DNA of 64,000 nucleotides from Streptomyces sp. NRRL B-24484 (GTDB lineage Bacteria; Actinomycetota; Actinomycetes; Streptomycetales; Streptomycetaceae), in contig NZ_JOAI01000010.1 in the NCBI RefSeq assembly GCF_000717715.1, forward strand, positions 62,001-126,000, written 5' to 3'. This document shows positions 43,485 through 54,306 of this stretch, piece after piece. The notes under the pieces are model-generated. The model ran no database searches. It was not told where the DNA came from and saw only the letters and a list, made by a program, of their open reading frames with translations. How positions within the stretch are numbered: position 1 is the first letter of the stretch; every line of letters starts with the position of its first letter. The position numbers and the translations under genes were made by a program.

Positions 43485-44945
43485 ATGTCGGCTGGGCAGC
43501 GTACGGAGAACGGCGTCCGACCCTGGGTACGGGCCGCCCTGCGGTGCGGCACGGTGCTCGCCGCGGCCGCGCTGTCGCTGCCGCTGGCCACCGCCGCGTA
43601 CGCCGCGCCGACCCCGGCGCCGACCGTCACCGTGGCCGCCGGCGCCGACCCGCTGGCCGACGCCAAGACCACCCTCGGCCCGATGCTCGACCGGCTGCAC
43701 CAGCTGTACCAGGAGGCCGAGGCCGCCACCGAGCAGTACAACGCCGCCGTCGCCCAGCAGGCCGCCCAGCAGGCCCAGGTCACCGACCTCCGCGCCCGGG
43801 TCGCGTCCCAGCAGGCCGCGGTGAACGCCGGTGTGGACATCGCCGCCCAGCTCGCCGCCGCCCAGTACCGCAGCGGCCGGGCCTCCGACCTCGCCGACTT
43901 CATGCTCGCCGAGAACCCCTACCAGGCCGTCGTCATCGCCCAGCTGCTCGACGCCGCGGGCCGCTCCCAGAAGGCCTTCCTGGACCGCCTCAAGTCGGAC
44001 CGGGCCACCCTCGTCGAGCTGCAGGCCCAGGCCGAGCAGGCGCTCATCAGGACCACCGCGCTCGCCACCCAGCAGGAGGCCGCCAAGACCGCCGTGGCCC
44101 AGCGGCTCGCCGCCGTCGAGGACATGGTCGGCTCGCTGACGGGTGCCCAGCGCAGCGAGCTGGAGGCCCTGGAGCGGCAGCAGGCCGACGAGGCCCAGCT
44201 CGCCTTCCTCGCCTCCGGCGCCCTCGGCAAGGGCGAGCGCACCCCCTCCACGGCCGGCCGCAAGGCGGTCGCCTGGGCGCTCAAGCAGCTCGGCAAGGAC
44301 TACGTCTGGGGCGGCGACGGCCCGGACGTCTTCGACTGCTCCGGCCTCACCTCGCAGGCCTGGCTGGCCGCCGGCAAGCCGATCCCGCGCACCAGCCAGG
44401 AGCAGTGGGCGCAGCTCAAGCACGTCCCGCTGAACCAGATCCGCCCCGGCGACCTCGTGGTCTACTTCGGCGGCGCCACCCACATCGGCATGTACATCGG
44501 CGGCGGCCTGATCGTGCAGGCCCCGCACACCGGTGACGTGGTCAAGGTCTCCAAGATCGGTGCCATGCCGATCCTCGGCGCCGTCCGGCCCGACCCGGAC
44601 TCGGTCGCCGACGACCAGGGCGGCGACTGGAAGGTGCCGCAGGTCACCGTCGGCGCCTCGCGGATCGCCCCGGCGAAGCCGACGACCCTGCCGCCGCGGC
44701 CCACCCAGCCGACCCCGGCCAAGCCCACCCCGCCGCCCGCCACCGGTACGGGCACCCCGTCCGGCACCGGCACGCCGAGCGGCAGCGGGACGCCGAGCGG
44801 CGGTGGCACCCCGTCCGGCTCGGGCACCCCGTCGGGCTCGGGCACGCCCACCGGCAGCGGCACCCCGTCGGCCTCGGCCGGCACCACCGGGTCCGCCTCC
44901 CGCACGGCCTCGGCCCCGGCCTCGGGCACCCCGAGCGCCCAGTAG
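43485..44945 (+). CDS. Secreted NlpC/P60 peptidoglycan hydrolase with coiled coil and GTPSG tail
   Basis: A 486-residue protein from ATG 43485 behind GGGGAGGG. A signal peptide ends near residue 41 (SLPLATAAYAA). Residues 50-250 are a long coiled coil (LDRLHQLYQEAEAATEQYNA and following), as in RipA-type hydrolases. The NlpC/P60 domain has Cys285 in FDCSGLTSQAW, His333 in THIGMYIGG and His348 in APHTG. It probably cuts the D-Glu/meso- or LL-DAP stem-peptide bond during growth or division. The last 70 residues are a Thr/Pro/Gly/Ser tail built from GTPSG repeats, probably disordered or O-glycosylated. No c-di-AMP riboswitch is seen upstream. Confidence 0.92.
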   Translation: MSAGQRTENGVRPWVRAALRCGTVLAAAALSLPLATAAYAAPTPAPTVTVAAGADPLADAKTTLGPMLDRLHQLYQEAEAATEQYNAAVAQQAAQQAQVTDLRARVASQQAAVNAGVDIAAQLAAAQYRSGRASDLADFMLAENPYQAVVIAQLLDAAGRSQKAFLDRLKSDRATLVELQAQAEQALIRTTALATQQEAAKTAVAQRLAAVEDMVGSLTGAQRSELEALERQQADEAQLAFLASGALGKGERTPSTAGRKAVAWALKQLGKDYVWGGDGPDVFDCSGLTSQAWLAAGKPIPRTSQEQWAQLKHVPLNQIRPGDLVVYFGGATHIGMYIGGGLIVQAPHTGDVVKVSKIGAMPILGAVRPDPDSVADDQGGDWKVPQVTVGASRIAPAKPTTLPPRPTQPTPAKPTPPPATGTGTPSGTGTPSGSGTPSGGGTPSGSGTPSGSGTPTGSGTPSASAGTTGSASRTASAPASGTPSAQ

Positions 44946-44979
44946 GCAGGGCCGGCGGCCCACCGTTCACGGACACCAC

Positions 44980-45019
44980 GCACAGCGGCGCGCGGGGGAG
45001 CCCCCGCGCGCCGCTGTGC
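44980..45019. terminator. Bidirectional terminator between convergent genes
   Basis: A perfect 19-base stem (44980-44998 with 45001-45019) around a 2-base loop, starting GCACAGCGGCGCG. It ends both the NlpC/P60 and the oxidoreductase transcripts. Confidence 0.9.
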
Positions 45020-45027
45020 ATCGCGGG

Positions 45028-47319
<2,292 letters not shown>

Positions 47320-47470
47320 GACGGGTCCTCCTCCACCCGGGCAGCGGCATCGTCGCCGCGGCCCGCCTCCATCCTCGCACCGGGACCTTCCGGCGGACCC
47401 GGACGGTCCCGGTCGATGGGAGGATGGCGCCCGTCCACCGTCGACGACCCGCAGCGAACGAGGACCGAGG

Positions 47471-48943
47471 ATGCCGCCCATCGAGGAGCCCGCCGACCGC
47501 TTCGGCCCGGTGCCCGAGCCGACCGCCCCCGCCGTCCCGCCGCAGGCCGCCGGGACCGCCGACGCCGAGCCCGCGGGCGCCGCACCCGCGGGCGCCGTTC
47601 CTGCGGGCGCCGTGCCAGGGGACGCCCTGCCGGCGGACGGCTGGGCGCTGGCTGCGCCTGCCGCCGCTGCTGCCGATGTCGCCCCGGCCGCCGAGGAGGC
47701 CGCGCAGGACTACGTGCTGCCCGCCCCGGCGGCGCCGACGGGGATCCGACTGGCCAAGACCGGTGCCGCGGGAGCGCCGACCCCCGCCCCGACTCCCTCG
47801 CCGGCCCCCGCACCTCCGCCGACGCCCGCCCCGGCTCCGGCGGCCGTGCCGCAGGGCTTCGGGCCGTCGGCGGCGGGTGCCCCGCCGGTCCAGCCGTCCG
47901 CCGGATTCCCGCCCGCGCAGCCGGCACCTCCTGCACAGCCCGCGCCGCCCGCGCCGCCCGTGCCCGCGGGCCCGCTCGGCGTTCCGGCCCAGCCTGCGGG
48001 TCTGCCGGGCTTCGGGCCCTCTCCGGTGCCGGCCGGCCCGGTCGCCGCGGCCCCGATCCCGGCCCCGGCCCCGATCCCGGCACCGGCCCCGGCGGCGACC
48101 CCGATCCCGGCTCCGACCTCGACCCCGGCCGCTCCGCACGGAGCTGCGCCCGCCGGCCCCGAAGCCCCGCCCGCCGTGCGGGAGTTGCTGGTGCGGCTGC
48201 GGGACCGGGCCGACGAGGCGCCCACCCCGGACGCGGCCGTCCACCTGCTGGAGTCGGTGGCCCGCGAGATGACCTCGCTGCTCGGCCGCTACGACCGTGA
48301 CTCCCTCGCCGCCTGGCGGCGGCTCGGCGGCCTGCGGTGCGCCGCGGGCGACGCCGGGGGCGCCGTCCACCTGCTCGGCCAGGTCGCGGCCGACGCCGCG
48401 CAGGCGCTCGGGCCGGGCGACCCGGACACCCTGGAGGTCCGGTTGGAGCAGGCCCGGGCGCTGGGCGAGGCCGGGGATCCGTTCGGCGCCGTGCACCTGC
48501 TGCGCGAGGTGCAGCCGGCGCTGGTGCAGACGCTCGGCCCGTACGACGCCCGGGCGCTGGCCTCGCAGGCCCGGCTGGCGCACGCCGTGGCGCTCACCGG
48601 TGACCTGGTGTCGGCCTTCGGCATGCTGCTGGAGCTGATCCCGGTGGTGCAGCACCACCTCGGCCCGGCCCACCCGCTGGTCGGCGAGGCCCGTTGCTCG
48701 CTCGGCCGGCTGGTGCCGCAGTGGCGGCGGGCGGCGGGCGGCGGCGGGCTGCCGCCGGTCGCGGCGGTCGCGATGGTGCACCGGCTGCTGGTCTGGGACT
48801 TCGCGTCCGACCAGGAGGCGGACGCCTTCCTCACCGAGCTGGAGCGGGCCACCGGCCACCGCAGCCTGGCGGCCCGGCTGGCCGCCGTGCCGGAGGAGAT
48901 GACGGCGGAGCAGGCCACCCAGCTGATGCTCGGCCCGGCCTGA
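47471..48943 (+). CDS. Pro/Ala-rich protein with C-terminal TPR-like domain
   Basis: A 490-residue protein from ATG 47471. Residues 1-235 are almost entirely Pro and Ala (repeats such as PAPAPIPAPAP) and must be disordered. The C-terminal 250 residues form a helical TPR-like array: VHLLESVAREMTSLLGRYDR, AVHLLGQVAADAAQALGPGD, and VHLLREVQPALVQTLGPYDA, each about 42 residues. This resembles the C-terminal tetratricopeptide repeats of many Streptomyces regulatory proteins. No catalytic or DNA-binding domain and no signal peptide is seen. It is divergent from the YdeP gene with 151 bases between. The function is unknown. Confidence 0.75.
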   Translation: MPPIEEPADRFGPVPEPTAPAVPPQAAGTADAEPAGAAPAGAVPAGAVPGDALPADGWALAAPAAAAADVAPAAEEAAQDYVLPAPAAPTGIRLAKTGAAGAPTPAPTPSPAPAPPPTPAPAPAAVPQGFGPSAAGAPPVQPSAGFPPAQPAPPAQPAPPAPPVPAGPLGVPAQPAGLPGFGPSPVPAGPVAAAPIPAPAPIPAPAPAATPIPAPTSTPAAPHGAAPAGPEAPPAVRELLVRLRDRADEAPTPDAAVHLLESVAREMTSLLGRYDRDSLAAWRRLGGLRCAAGDAGGAVHLLGQVAADAAQALGPGDPDTLEVRLEQARALGEAGDPFGAVHLLREVQPALVQTLGPYDARALASQARLAHAVALTGDLVSAFGMLLELIPVVQHHLGPAHPLVGEARCSLGRLVPQWRRAAGGGGLPPVAAVAMVHRLLVWDFASDQEADAFLTELERATGHRSLAARLAAVPEEMTAEQATQLMLGPA

Positions 48944-48973
48944 CCGGGGGTGACCCGCGCCGCGCAGCGCGGG

Positions 48974-49867
48974 TCACCAGCCGTGCGGGACGCGCTCCAG
49001 GACACCGCCGGCGAAGACGTCGTACAGCGGCAGGTCGGTCATGTGGACGTAGCCGATGTGGCAGTCGCAGACCGGCAGCGGGCACGGCCGGGGCAGCAAC
49101 CCGGCCCGGTAGGAGCCGTCGTAGAGGTTGCCGAGCGGCGGGCGGACGAAGTGGCAGCGCCGCACCGTGCCGTCGCCGTCCACCGAGACCACCGACTCGC
49201 CGGTGCGGCAGGGGCGGCCGCCGCTCGGGTGCGGGTCCCGGCTCCAGCCGAACAGCGGGTCGACGGCCGCCCAGGCGGCGGCCTGCTCGTCGGTGTAGCT
49301 CCGGCCGTCCGCGGCGTTCACCCACAGGTAGGTCGAGGCGGGCAGATCTGCCCGCAACTCCCGTGCGGCATCGAGGTGTTCCGGCTCGCCGACGATGCCG
49401 ACGCTGTGCCGCACGCCCAGCGCGGCCAGCTCCCGGAGCTTCGCCAGGAAGCGTCCGCGGTCGACCTGCCCCGGGTGGTAGGTGATCCACAGGGCCAGGG
49501 TGTCGAGGTCGGCCCCGGCGAGCCAGTCGGTGCGGCAGCTGAGGTTGGTCTGGACCGCCACCCGCCGCACGTGCGGCAGGTGCGAGAGGTCGACGAGCGC
49601 CCGCCGGTACCAGGAGCGGACCAGGCCCTCGCCCCACGGGGTGAACAGCAGGGAGAGGGTGTCGCCGGTCTGCGCGGTGGCCCAGTCGGTGAACCGCTCC
49701 AGCGCGGCGCGGTCCGCCCGCAGCTGCCCCGGGCTGTCCCGCCGCTTGGCGAACGGGCAGTACGGGCAGTCGTAGTCGCAGGAGGCCAGCGGGCCGCGGT
49801 AGAGCAGGGTGAGGTCCATCGGGGTCTGCGCCGGGTACGGGCCCGGCATCCCCAGGTCGACGGTCAC
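48974..49867 (-). CDS. STM4011 family radical SAM protein
   Basis: A 297-residue protein whose GTG (49867) overlaps the stop of the upstream gene as GTGA. The radical SAM cluster is Cys30, Cys34 and Cys37 in LASCDYDCPYCPF, followed by GEGLVRSWYRRAL and a TIM-barrel-like core (VQTNLSCRTDWLAGAD, YLWVNAADGRSYTDEQ). The C-terminus holds five or more Cys (RPCRTGESVV, RRCHF, CPLPVCDCHIGY) that could bind further Fe-S clusters, as in SPASM-type maturases. It is the last of six tightly packed genes. The family was named from Salmonella STM4011; its substrate is unknown. Confidence 0.9.
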   Translation of the reverse strand: MTVDLGMPGPYPAQTPMDLTLLYRGPLASCDYDCPYCPFAKRRDSPGQLRADRAALERFTDWATAQTGDTLSLLFTPWGEGLVRSWYRRALVDLSHLPHVRRVAVQTNLSCRTDWLAGADLDTLALWITYHPGQVDRGRFLAKLRELAALGVRHSVGIVGEPEHLDAARELRADLPASTYLWVNAADGRSYTDEQAAAWAAVDPLFGWSRDPHPSGGRPCRTGESVVSVDGDGTVRRCHFVRPPLGNLYDGSYRAGLLPRPCPLPVCDCHIGYVHMTDLPLYDVFAGGVLERVPHGW

Positions 49868-51195
49868 TTCGCCTCGTACGCGTCCATCGCGGCCTGCACC
49901 GCGGGCGAGAACAGCATCGGCCCGACGGCGTCCGAGTGCGCCAGGCCCTCGGGGGAGAGCACCAGCCGCCCGGGGGCCTCGGCGAGCCAGCCGCGGACCT
50001 CGAAGGCGGTCAGTTCGGCGGCGAAGTCCTCGGCCGGGAGGGATCCGAACCGACGCCGGTAGGAGGCGAGTTCGAGCCCGTCGGCCTGCAGCAGCGACTG
50101 CAGCAGGTGGCGGCGGCGCGACTCGTCGGCGTCCATCGCCCGGCCGACCTCGGCCCGGCCGAAGTCCCCGGCGGCGACGTAGTCGTCGATGATGCCGCGC
50201 ACCTCGCGGGCGTCCACCGCGTAGTCGAAGGAGTAGTGCAGGGACGAGGTGTACGACCGGGCGCCGCAGCCGAGGCCGACCATGCCGTCGGTCTGGCAGG
50301 CGTACTCGCCGGCACTCGCGGTGGCGGCGCCCGTCCGGCGGAACATCCGCATCGACACCTGCTCGTAGCCGGACGCCAGCAGGTGGTCCCGGCCGGCCCG
50401 GTAGAGCGCGAGCCGCTGGGCGTCCCACTCGGGTGCGGGGCCGTCGGCGGTGCGCCGGCCGAGGCCGGTGAGCGGCCGCACGTACAGCGGGTAGAGGTAC
50501 AGCTCCTCCGGCTGCCAGGCGAGCGCGGCGTCCAGGGAGGCGAGCCAGCTCTTCTCGGTCTGGCCGTCGATGCCGTAGATCAGGTCGATGTTGAGCACCG
50601 GGATGCCCGCCGCCCGGACGCGGCCGAGCGCCGCCTCCACCGCCGCGCGCTTCTGCGGGCGGACGGCCGAGCGGGCCTCCTCGTCGAGGAAGGACTGCAC
50701 GCCGAGGCTGAGCCGGGTGGTGCCGCGCTCGGCGAGGACGGCGAGCCGGTCGGCCGTCGCGGTGTCGGGGGAGGCCTCCACCGAGAGCGGGACGGCCCGC
50801 AGGTCGGCGCCCATCCGCTGCTCGGCGATGTCGCAGAGCCGCTCCAGCTCGGCCGCGGTCAGGTAGGTCGGCGTGCCGCCGCCGAAGGCCGCGAGCGCGA
50901 ACCGGGCGTCCGCGTCCAGCGCCTCCCGCACCGCCGACGCCTGCCGCTCCAGCGCGTCCAGGTAGGCGGTGGTCAGCCCCTCGGGGCTGCCGATCCGGGT
51001 GAACAGGTTGCAGAAGCCGCAGCGCACCTCGCAGAACGGCACGTGCACGTAGAGCGAGAGCGCGTGCTGCGGCTCGCCCGCCCAGAGGTCGCGCAGCGCC
51101 GGACGCCCCGGCAGCGGCCGGTACGCGGTCTTGTGCGGGTAGGCGTAGACGTACGCCCGGTACGGGGAGTCGGCCGCGGCCGGTGCGGTGCTCAT
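49864..51195 (-). CDS. STM4012 family radical SAM protein
   Basis: A 443-residue radical SAM enzyme related to HemN. Cys55, Cys59 and Cys62 lie in VPFCEVRCGFCNLF, followed by FGGGTPTYLT and LSLGVQSFLDEEARSAVRPQ. A HemN-like C-terminal domain with LGCGARSYTSSLHYSFDY follows. It is not a coproporphyrinogen oxidase in context; the STM4012 family always travels with STM4011, 4013 and 4014. Both ends overlap the neighbours by 4 bases (ATGA with 51192, GTGA with 49867), so the proteins are made together. Confidence 0.9.
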   Translation of the reverse strand: MSTAPAAADSPYRAYVYAYPHKTAYRPLPGRPALRDLWAGEPQHALSLYVHVPFCEVRCGFCNLFTRIGSPEGLTTAYLDALERQASAVREALDADARFALAAFGGGTPTYLTAAELERLCDIAEQRMGADLRAVPLSVEASPDTATADRLAVLAERGTTRLSLGVQSFLDEEARSAVRPQKRAAVEAALGRVRAAGIPVLNIDLIYGIDGQTEKSWLASLDAALAWQPEELYLYPLYVRPLTGLGRRTADGPAPEWDAQRLALYRAGRDHLLASGYEQVSMRMFRRTGAATASAGEYACQTDGMVGLGCGARSYTSSLHYSFDYAVDAREVRGIIDDYVAAGDFGRAEVGRAMDADESRRRHLLQSLLQADGLELASYRRRFGSLPAEDFAAELTAFEVRGWLAEAPGRLVLSPEGLAHSDAVGPMLFSPAVQAAMDAYEAK

Positions 51196-52034
51196 CGGAC
51201 GGTCTCCTCGGTGGCGTTCAGCACGAAGTGCGCGTACGGGACCGTCCAGACCACCGGGTGGCCCAGCCGGTGGCCGGTGTAGCCGTCCTCGCCGTAGCAG
51301 GTGCCGTGGTCGGAGCAGACGATCGCGAAGCAGGGCCGGCGCCGGCCCATCGCCGCGAACAGCCGGCCGATGTGCGCGTCCACGTACTCCAGCGCGGCGG
51401 CGTGGCTCTCCCGGGTGTCGCCGTGCCCGCGGGTCGCGCCGGGCAGGTGGAACCAGTTCGGCTGGTGCAGCGCGGAGACGTTGACGAAGAGGAACAGCGG
51501 CTGCCCGTCCGGCTGTTCGGCGCAGACCTGCTCGGCGCGGGCGACCTGCGCCTCGAAGGAGGTGGGCGAGGGCACGCCCATCTCCGGTGCCCAGTACGAC
51601 TCCTGGAACAGCCCCGGCAGCACCGAGCCCAGCGGGCCCTGCTTGTTGAAGAAGCCGACCCCGCCGATGCAGACCGTCCGGTACCCGGCGCCGGCCAGCG
51701 CCGAGGGCAGGTCGGGGGTGTCGAAGACCCAGGTGCGCGGTTCGGTCGTCTCCGAGCCGGCGAAGCGGGCCGCGAACAGCCGGGGGTGCGGGCCGTCCGG
51801 ACTCGCCGGGGTCGGCAGGAATCCGGCCAGCATCGCCTGGTGCGCCGCGTAGGTGAAGCTGCCCGGGGTGTGCCGCTCCTCCCAGCGCCCGCCGGGCAGG
51901 CGCGCCGCCAGGTGCGGGATGCGGCCGGCCGCGGCCAGCTCCTGCGCGACGTCCAGGCGCAGCGTGTCCAGGGTGACCAGCAGCAGGTCGTGGCTGCCGA
52001 TCACCTCGTTCATGTCGGGCATCTGATGGTTCAT
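51192..52034 (-). CDS. STM4013 family hydrolase (alkaline phosphatase/sulfatase fold)
   Basis: A 280-residue protein from ATG 52034. LLLVTLDTLRLDVA supplies the first metal-binding Asp. HTPGSFTYAAHQAMLAGFLP is at the place of the sulfatase/phosphatase nucleophile but lacks the Cys-X-Pro-X-Arg needed for formylglycine, so a Ser/Thr nucleophile is more likely. FAIVCSDHGTCYGEDGYTGH carries the second metal site. It has no signal peptide, so it is cytoplasmic. The start overlaps the stop of the STM4014 gene as ATGA. The substrate is unknown, but it may be the phosphate or sulfate ester linked to the product of the radical SAM pair. Confidence 0.88.
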   Translation of the reverse strand: MNHQMPDMNEVIGSHDLLLVTLDTLRLDVAQELAAAGRIPHLAARLPGGRWEERHTPGSFTYAAHQAMLAGFLPTPASPDGPHPRLFAARFAGSETTEPRTWVFDTPDLPSALAGAGYRTVCIGGVGFFNKQGPLGSVLPGLFQESYWAPEMGVPSPTSFEAQVARAEQVCAEQPDGQPLFLFVNVSALHQPNWFHLPGATRGHGDTRESHAAALEYVDAHIGRLFAAMGRRRPCFAIVCSDHGTCYGEDGYTGHRLGHPVVWTVPYAHFVLNATEETVR

Positions 52035-53155
52035 CGGGGTGGTTCCGTCCGGGTGGTGCGAGCGGGCCCCCGGTGGGGGCCGGTGTGCAGCAGGGCGGCG
52101 ATCTGGGTGCCGTAGGTGTCCAGGCCCTCGGCGGGACCGCCGGGCAGGCCGGTGAGGCCGGGCAGCAGGTCGCCGAAGGCGTTCACCTCGCCGACCACGG
52201 CGCCCCGCCAGCCGGCGGTCGGCAGCACGTCCACGCCGACCATGGGGGAGTTCGGGAAGCAGGCCGCGGCCCGCTCCGCCGTCTCCAGCAGCCGGGGCCA
52301 GGCCGGGCCGGCGGTCTCCCGGGCGAGCGCCAGGTCGCCGCGGGCACCGCCCAGGTGCAGGTTGGTCATCGGGCGGGTGCTGGTGCGCACCACCGCGTGG
52401 GTGGCCCGGCCGGCGACCACGACCACCCGCAGGTCGGCCGAGCGGCCGCCCTGGGAGGCCTTCGGCACCCACTGCTCGACGTGCAGGCCGTCCGGGGCGA
52501 GCGCGTCGACCAGGGCGGCGACCTCCGCCGGGGTGCGGTAGCGGCGCACCCGCAGCGAGTTGTGCAGGCCGTCCGGGGCGAGCTCGGCGGAGGTGGTGGC
52601 CTGCACCTGGCCGCGCGGCCCGAACTCCAGGGCCACCACGCCGGAGGCCGAGGAGCCGTGCACCGGTTTCAGGAACACCCGGCGCATCCGGGCCGCCGAC
52701 AGCCGTTCCGTCAGCTCCGCCCAGCCCTGCGGCGGCGGCCCGTCGAGCGCGGGCGGCACCGGCACGCCGGCCGCCGCGAGCCGCCGGTGCGCGGACCGCT
52801 TGTCGAACATCACCGCGATCTCCGCCGGGTCGCCGAGCAGCCGCACGCCGGGCCGCGCGGCGAGGCCGTGCAGCGCCGCGCACACCCCGGCGTACCAGGC
52901 GGCGCCGCCCTCGACCCGGGTCGGCGCGTACCCGGCGCCGAGCACCGGCCCGCGCAGCAGCGCGTCGACCGCCGCGTCCTCGCCGGGGGAGTCGATCCGC
53001 AGCACGGTGCCGGGCGGCAACGTGTACCCGCCGCGCAGCACGTCCAGCCACGGCAGCACGGCGGGCTCGGGCAGCCCGGCGGCCCGCGCCGCCGCCGCGA
53101 ACAGCAGGACGCGGCGGTGGCCCGGGTTGCCGAGGACGGTGAGCCGGTCGGTCAT
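52031..53155 (-). CDS. STM4014 family protein (ATP-grasp fold)
   Basis: A 374-residue protein. An N-terminal pre-ATP-grasp region (LTVLGNPGHRRVLLFAAAAR) is followed by VMFDKRSAHRRLAAAGVPVP, the central FLKPVHGSSASGVVALEFG with the ATP-binding Lys, and GVDVLPTAGWRGAVVGEVNA with the Mg-binding acids. ATP-grasp enzymes ligate carboxylates to amines or thiols, so this could join a peptide or amino acid to a product. Three bases separate its start from the LRR gene upstream. No named product of the family is known to me. Confidence 0.85.
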   Translation of the reverse strand: MTDRLTVLGNPGHRRVLLFAAAARAAGLPEPAVLPWLDVLRGGYTLPPGTVLRIDSPGEDAAVDALLRGPVLGAGYAPTRVEGGAAWYAGVCAALHGLAARPGVRLLGDPAEIAVMFDKRSAHRRLAAAGVPVPPALDGPPPQGWAELTERLSAARMRRVFLKPVHGSSASGVVALEFGPRGQVQATTSAELAPDGLHNSLRVRRYRTPAEVAALVDALAPDGLHVEQWVPKASQGGRSADLRVVVVAGRATHAVVRTSTRPMTNLHLGGARGDLALARETAGPAWPRLLETAERAAACFPNSPMVGVDVLPTAGWRGAVVGEVNAFGDLLPGLTGLPGGPAEGLDTYGTQIAALLHTGPHRGPARTTRTEPPR

Positions 53156-53158
53156 CGG

Positions 53159-54085
53159 CTACTCGGAGACCGCCACGTAGCGGTCCTCCTCGTCCTCCTC
53201 GTCCTCCGCCTCGGACAGGTCGACGTCGACGCCGGCCAGCGCCTCGGCGACCCGCTGCTGCATCTCCTCGGAGAGGTAGTGGTGGTGCAGGTCGAGCGAG
53301 GCGAGGTGGGTGAGCGGCTGGCCCTCCAGCAGGGCGGCGGCGCCCTCGTCCGTCAGCACGCCCATGCCGAGGGCGAGGTGCTCCAGCCGCGCCACGACCG
53401 GGGCCTGCGCGACGGCTGCGGCGATGTCGTCCTGGTACTCGCTGTTCTGCAGGCCGAGCCGGCGCAGCGCGGGCAGCCGGGTGGCGGTGAGCAGCGCCGC
53501 CATGTCCTCCAGGGTGTGGTCGCCGCCGTACTCGTCGACGCCGAGCCACAGGTCGAGCTCCGCCAGCGCGGGGAACTCGCACTCGCCGAGGGCGCGGACC
53601 ACCCGGGCCGGCAGGCCGCCGGACTCGAAGCGGACCGAGCTGAGCCGCTCGTGGCGGACGGGGCGCAGCCGCAGGCCGTTGCCGCCGCGCACGACCAGTT
53701 CCTCCAGTCGGGGGAGGGCCTCGAACACCGGCGTGATGTCGCACATCTCCAGCCAGGAGATCTCACACTCCTCGTAGCCGACGTCGCCGAGGAAGAGCGC
53801 CTCCAGGGCGGGCAGCCGGTCGGCGGCGGCGGTGATCTCGGCGAGCGGCCCGTCCAGGCCGTCGTAGTCGCCGGCCCACCAGGCGCCGACGACGAGGGCG
53901 CGCACCTGCGTGGTGTCGACGGCGTCCAGGAAGCGCTGCCAGGCCTCCGCGAACTCCGTCTTGCCGCCGTACCGGTAGCCGAGGCTGATCCGCCAGGCGG
54001 CCGCGTCGGCGGCGGGCAGCTCCTCGCCGCGGTCGAGGGAGGTGAGCAGCTGGTGCACGGGCAGGCCGTGGAAGGTGTCGGTCAT
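53159..54085 (-). CDS. STM4015 family leucine-rich-repeat protein, copy A
   Basis: A 308-residue protein from ATG 54085. The N-terminal 100 residues include WRISLGYRYGGKTEFAEAWQ and LEALFLGDVGYEECEISWLE. The rest is a leucine-rich repeat solenoid of about 24-residue turns (LPRLEELVVRGGNGLRL, LPALRRLGLQNSEYQDDIAA, ARLEHLALGMGVLTDEGAAA, LTHLASLDLHHHYLSEEMQQ). It lacks a signal peptide. The C-terminus is acidic and ends in YVAVSE, like copy B upstream. The LRR fold suggests a scaffold or substrate-recognition subunit of the STM4011-4015 set. Confidence 0.88.
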   Translation of the reverse strand: MTDTFHGLPVHQLLTSLDRGEELPAADAAAWRISLGYRYGGKTEFAEAWQRFLDAVDTTQVRALVVGAWWAGDYDGLDGPLAEITAAADRLPALEALFLGDVGYEECEISWLEMCDITPVFEALPRLEELVVRGGNGLRLRPVRHERLSSVRFESGGLPARVVRALGECEFPALAELDLWLGVDEYGGDHTLEDMAALLTATRLPALRRLGLQNSEYQDDIAAAVAQAPVVARLEHLALGMGVLTDEGAAALLEGQPLTHLASLDLHHHYLSEEMQQRVAEALAGVDVDLSEAEDEEDEEDRYVAVSE

Positions 54086-54306
54086 CGGTGGCTCCAGACT
54101 GTCCCGGTCACTCGGAGACGGCGACGTAGCGCCAGTTGTCGTCCCACTTCTGGGCGTCGGAGAGGTCGACCGCCACGCCCGGCAGCGCCTGGCGCAGCCG
54201 CTGCTGCATCTCCTCGGTGAGGTAGTGGTGGTGCAGGTCGAGCGAGGCGAGGTGGGTGAGCGGCTGGCCCTCCAGCAGGGCGGCGGCCCCCTCGTCGGTG
54301 AGCGCG
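53252..54306. repeat. Near-identical ~109-base block shared by the two LRR genes
   Basis: The segment 53252-53360 of copy A and 54198-54306 of copy B (946 bases apart) differ at only a few positions. Both encode LTDEGAAALLEGQPLTHLAS and the following LDLHHHYL block. The rest of the two genes is far more diverged, so this stretch may have been homogenised by recombination. Confidence 0.8.

Noticed and set aside
49864..51195. hemN (oxygen-independent coproporphyrinogen oxidase)
   Set aside because: The radical SAM core is HemN-like, but the gene overlaps STM4011- and STM4013-type genes on both sides, which defines the STM4012 family.
51192..52034. Classic formylglycine sulfatase
   Set aside because: The Cys/Ser-X-Pro-X-Arg signature is missing, and there is no signal peptide, so a phosphatase-like hydrolase is more likely.
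52073..54220. 715-codon plus-strand open frame across the LRR and ATP-grasp genes
   Set aside because: Gly/Gln/Val/Arg-rich shadow of three genes with recognisable domains on the other strand.
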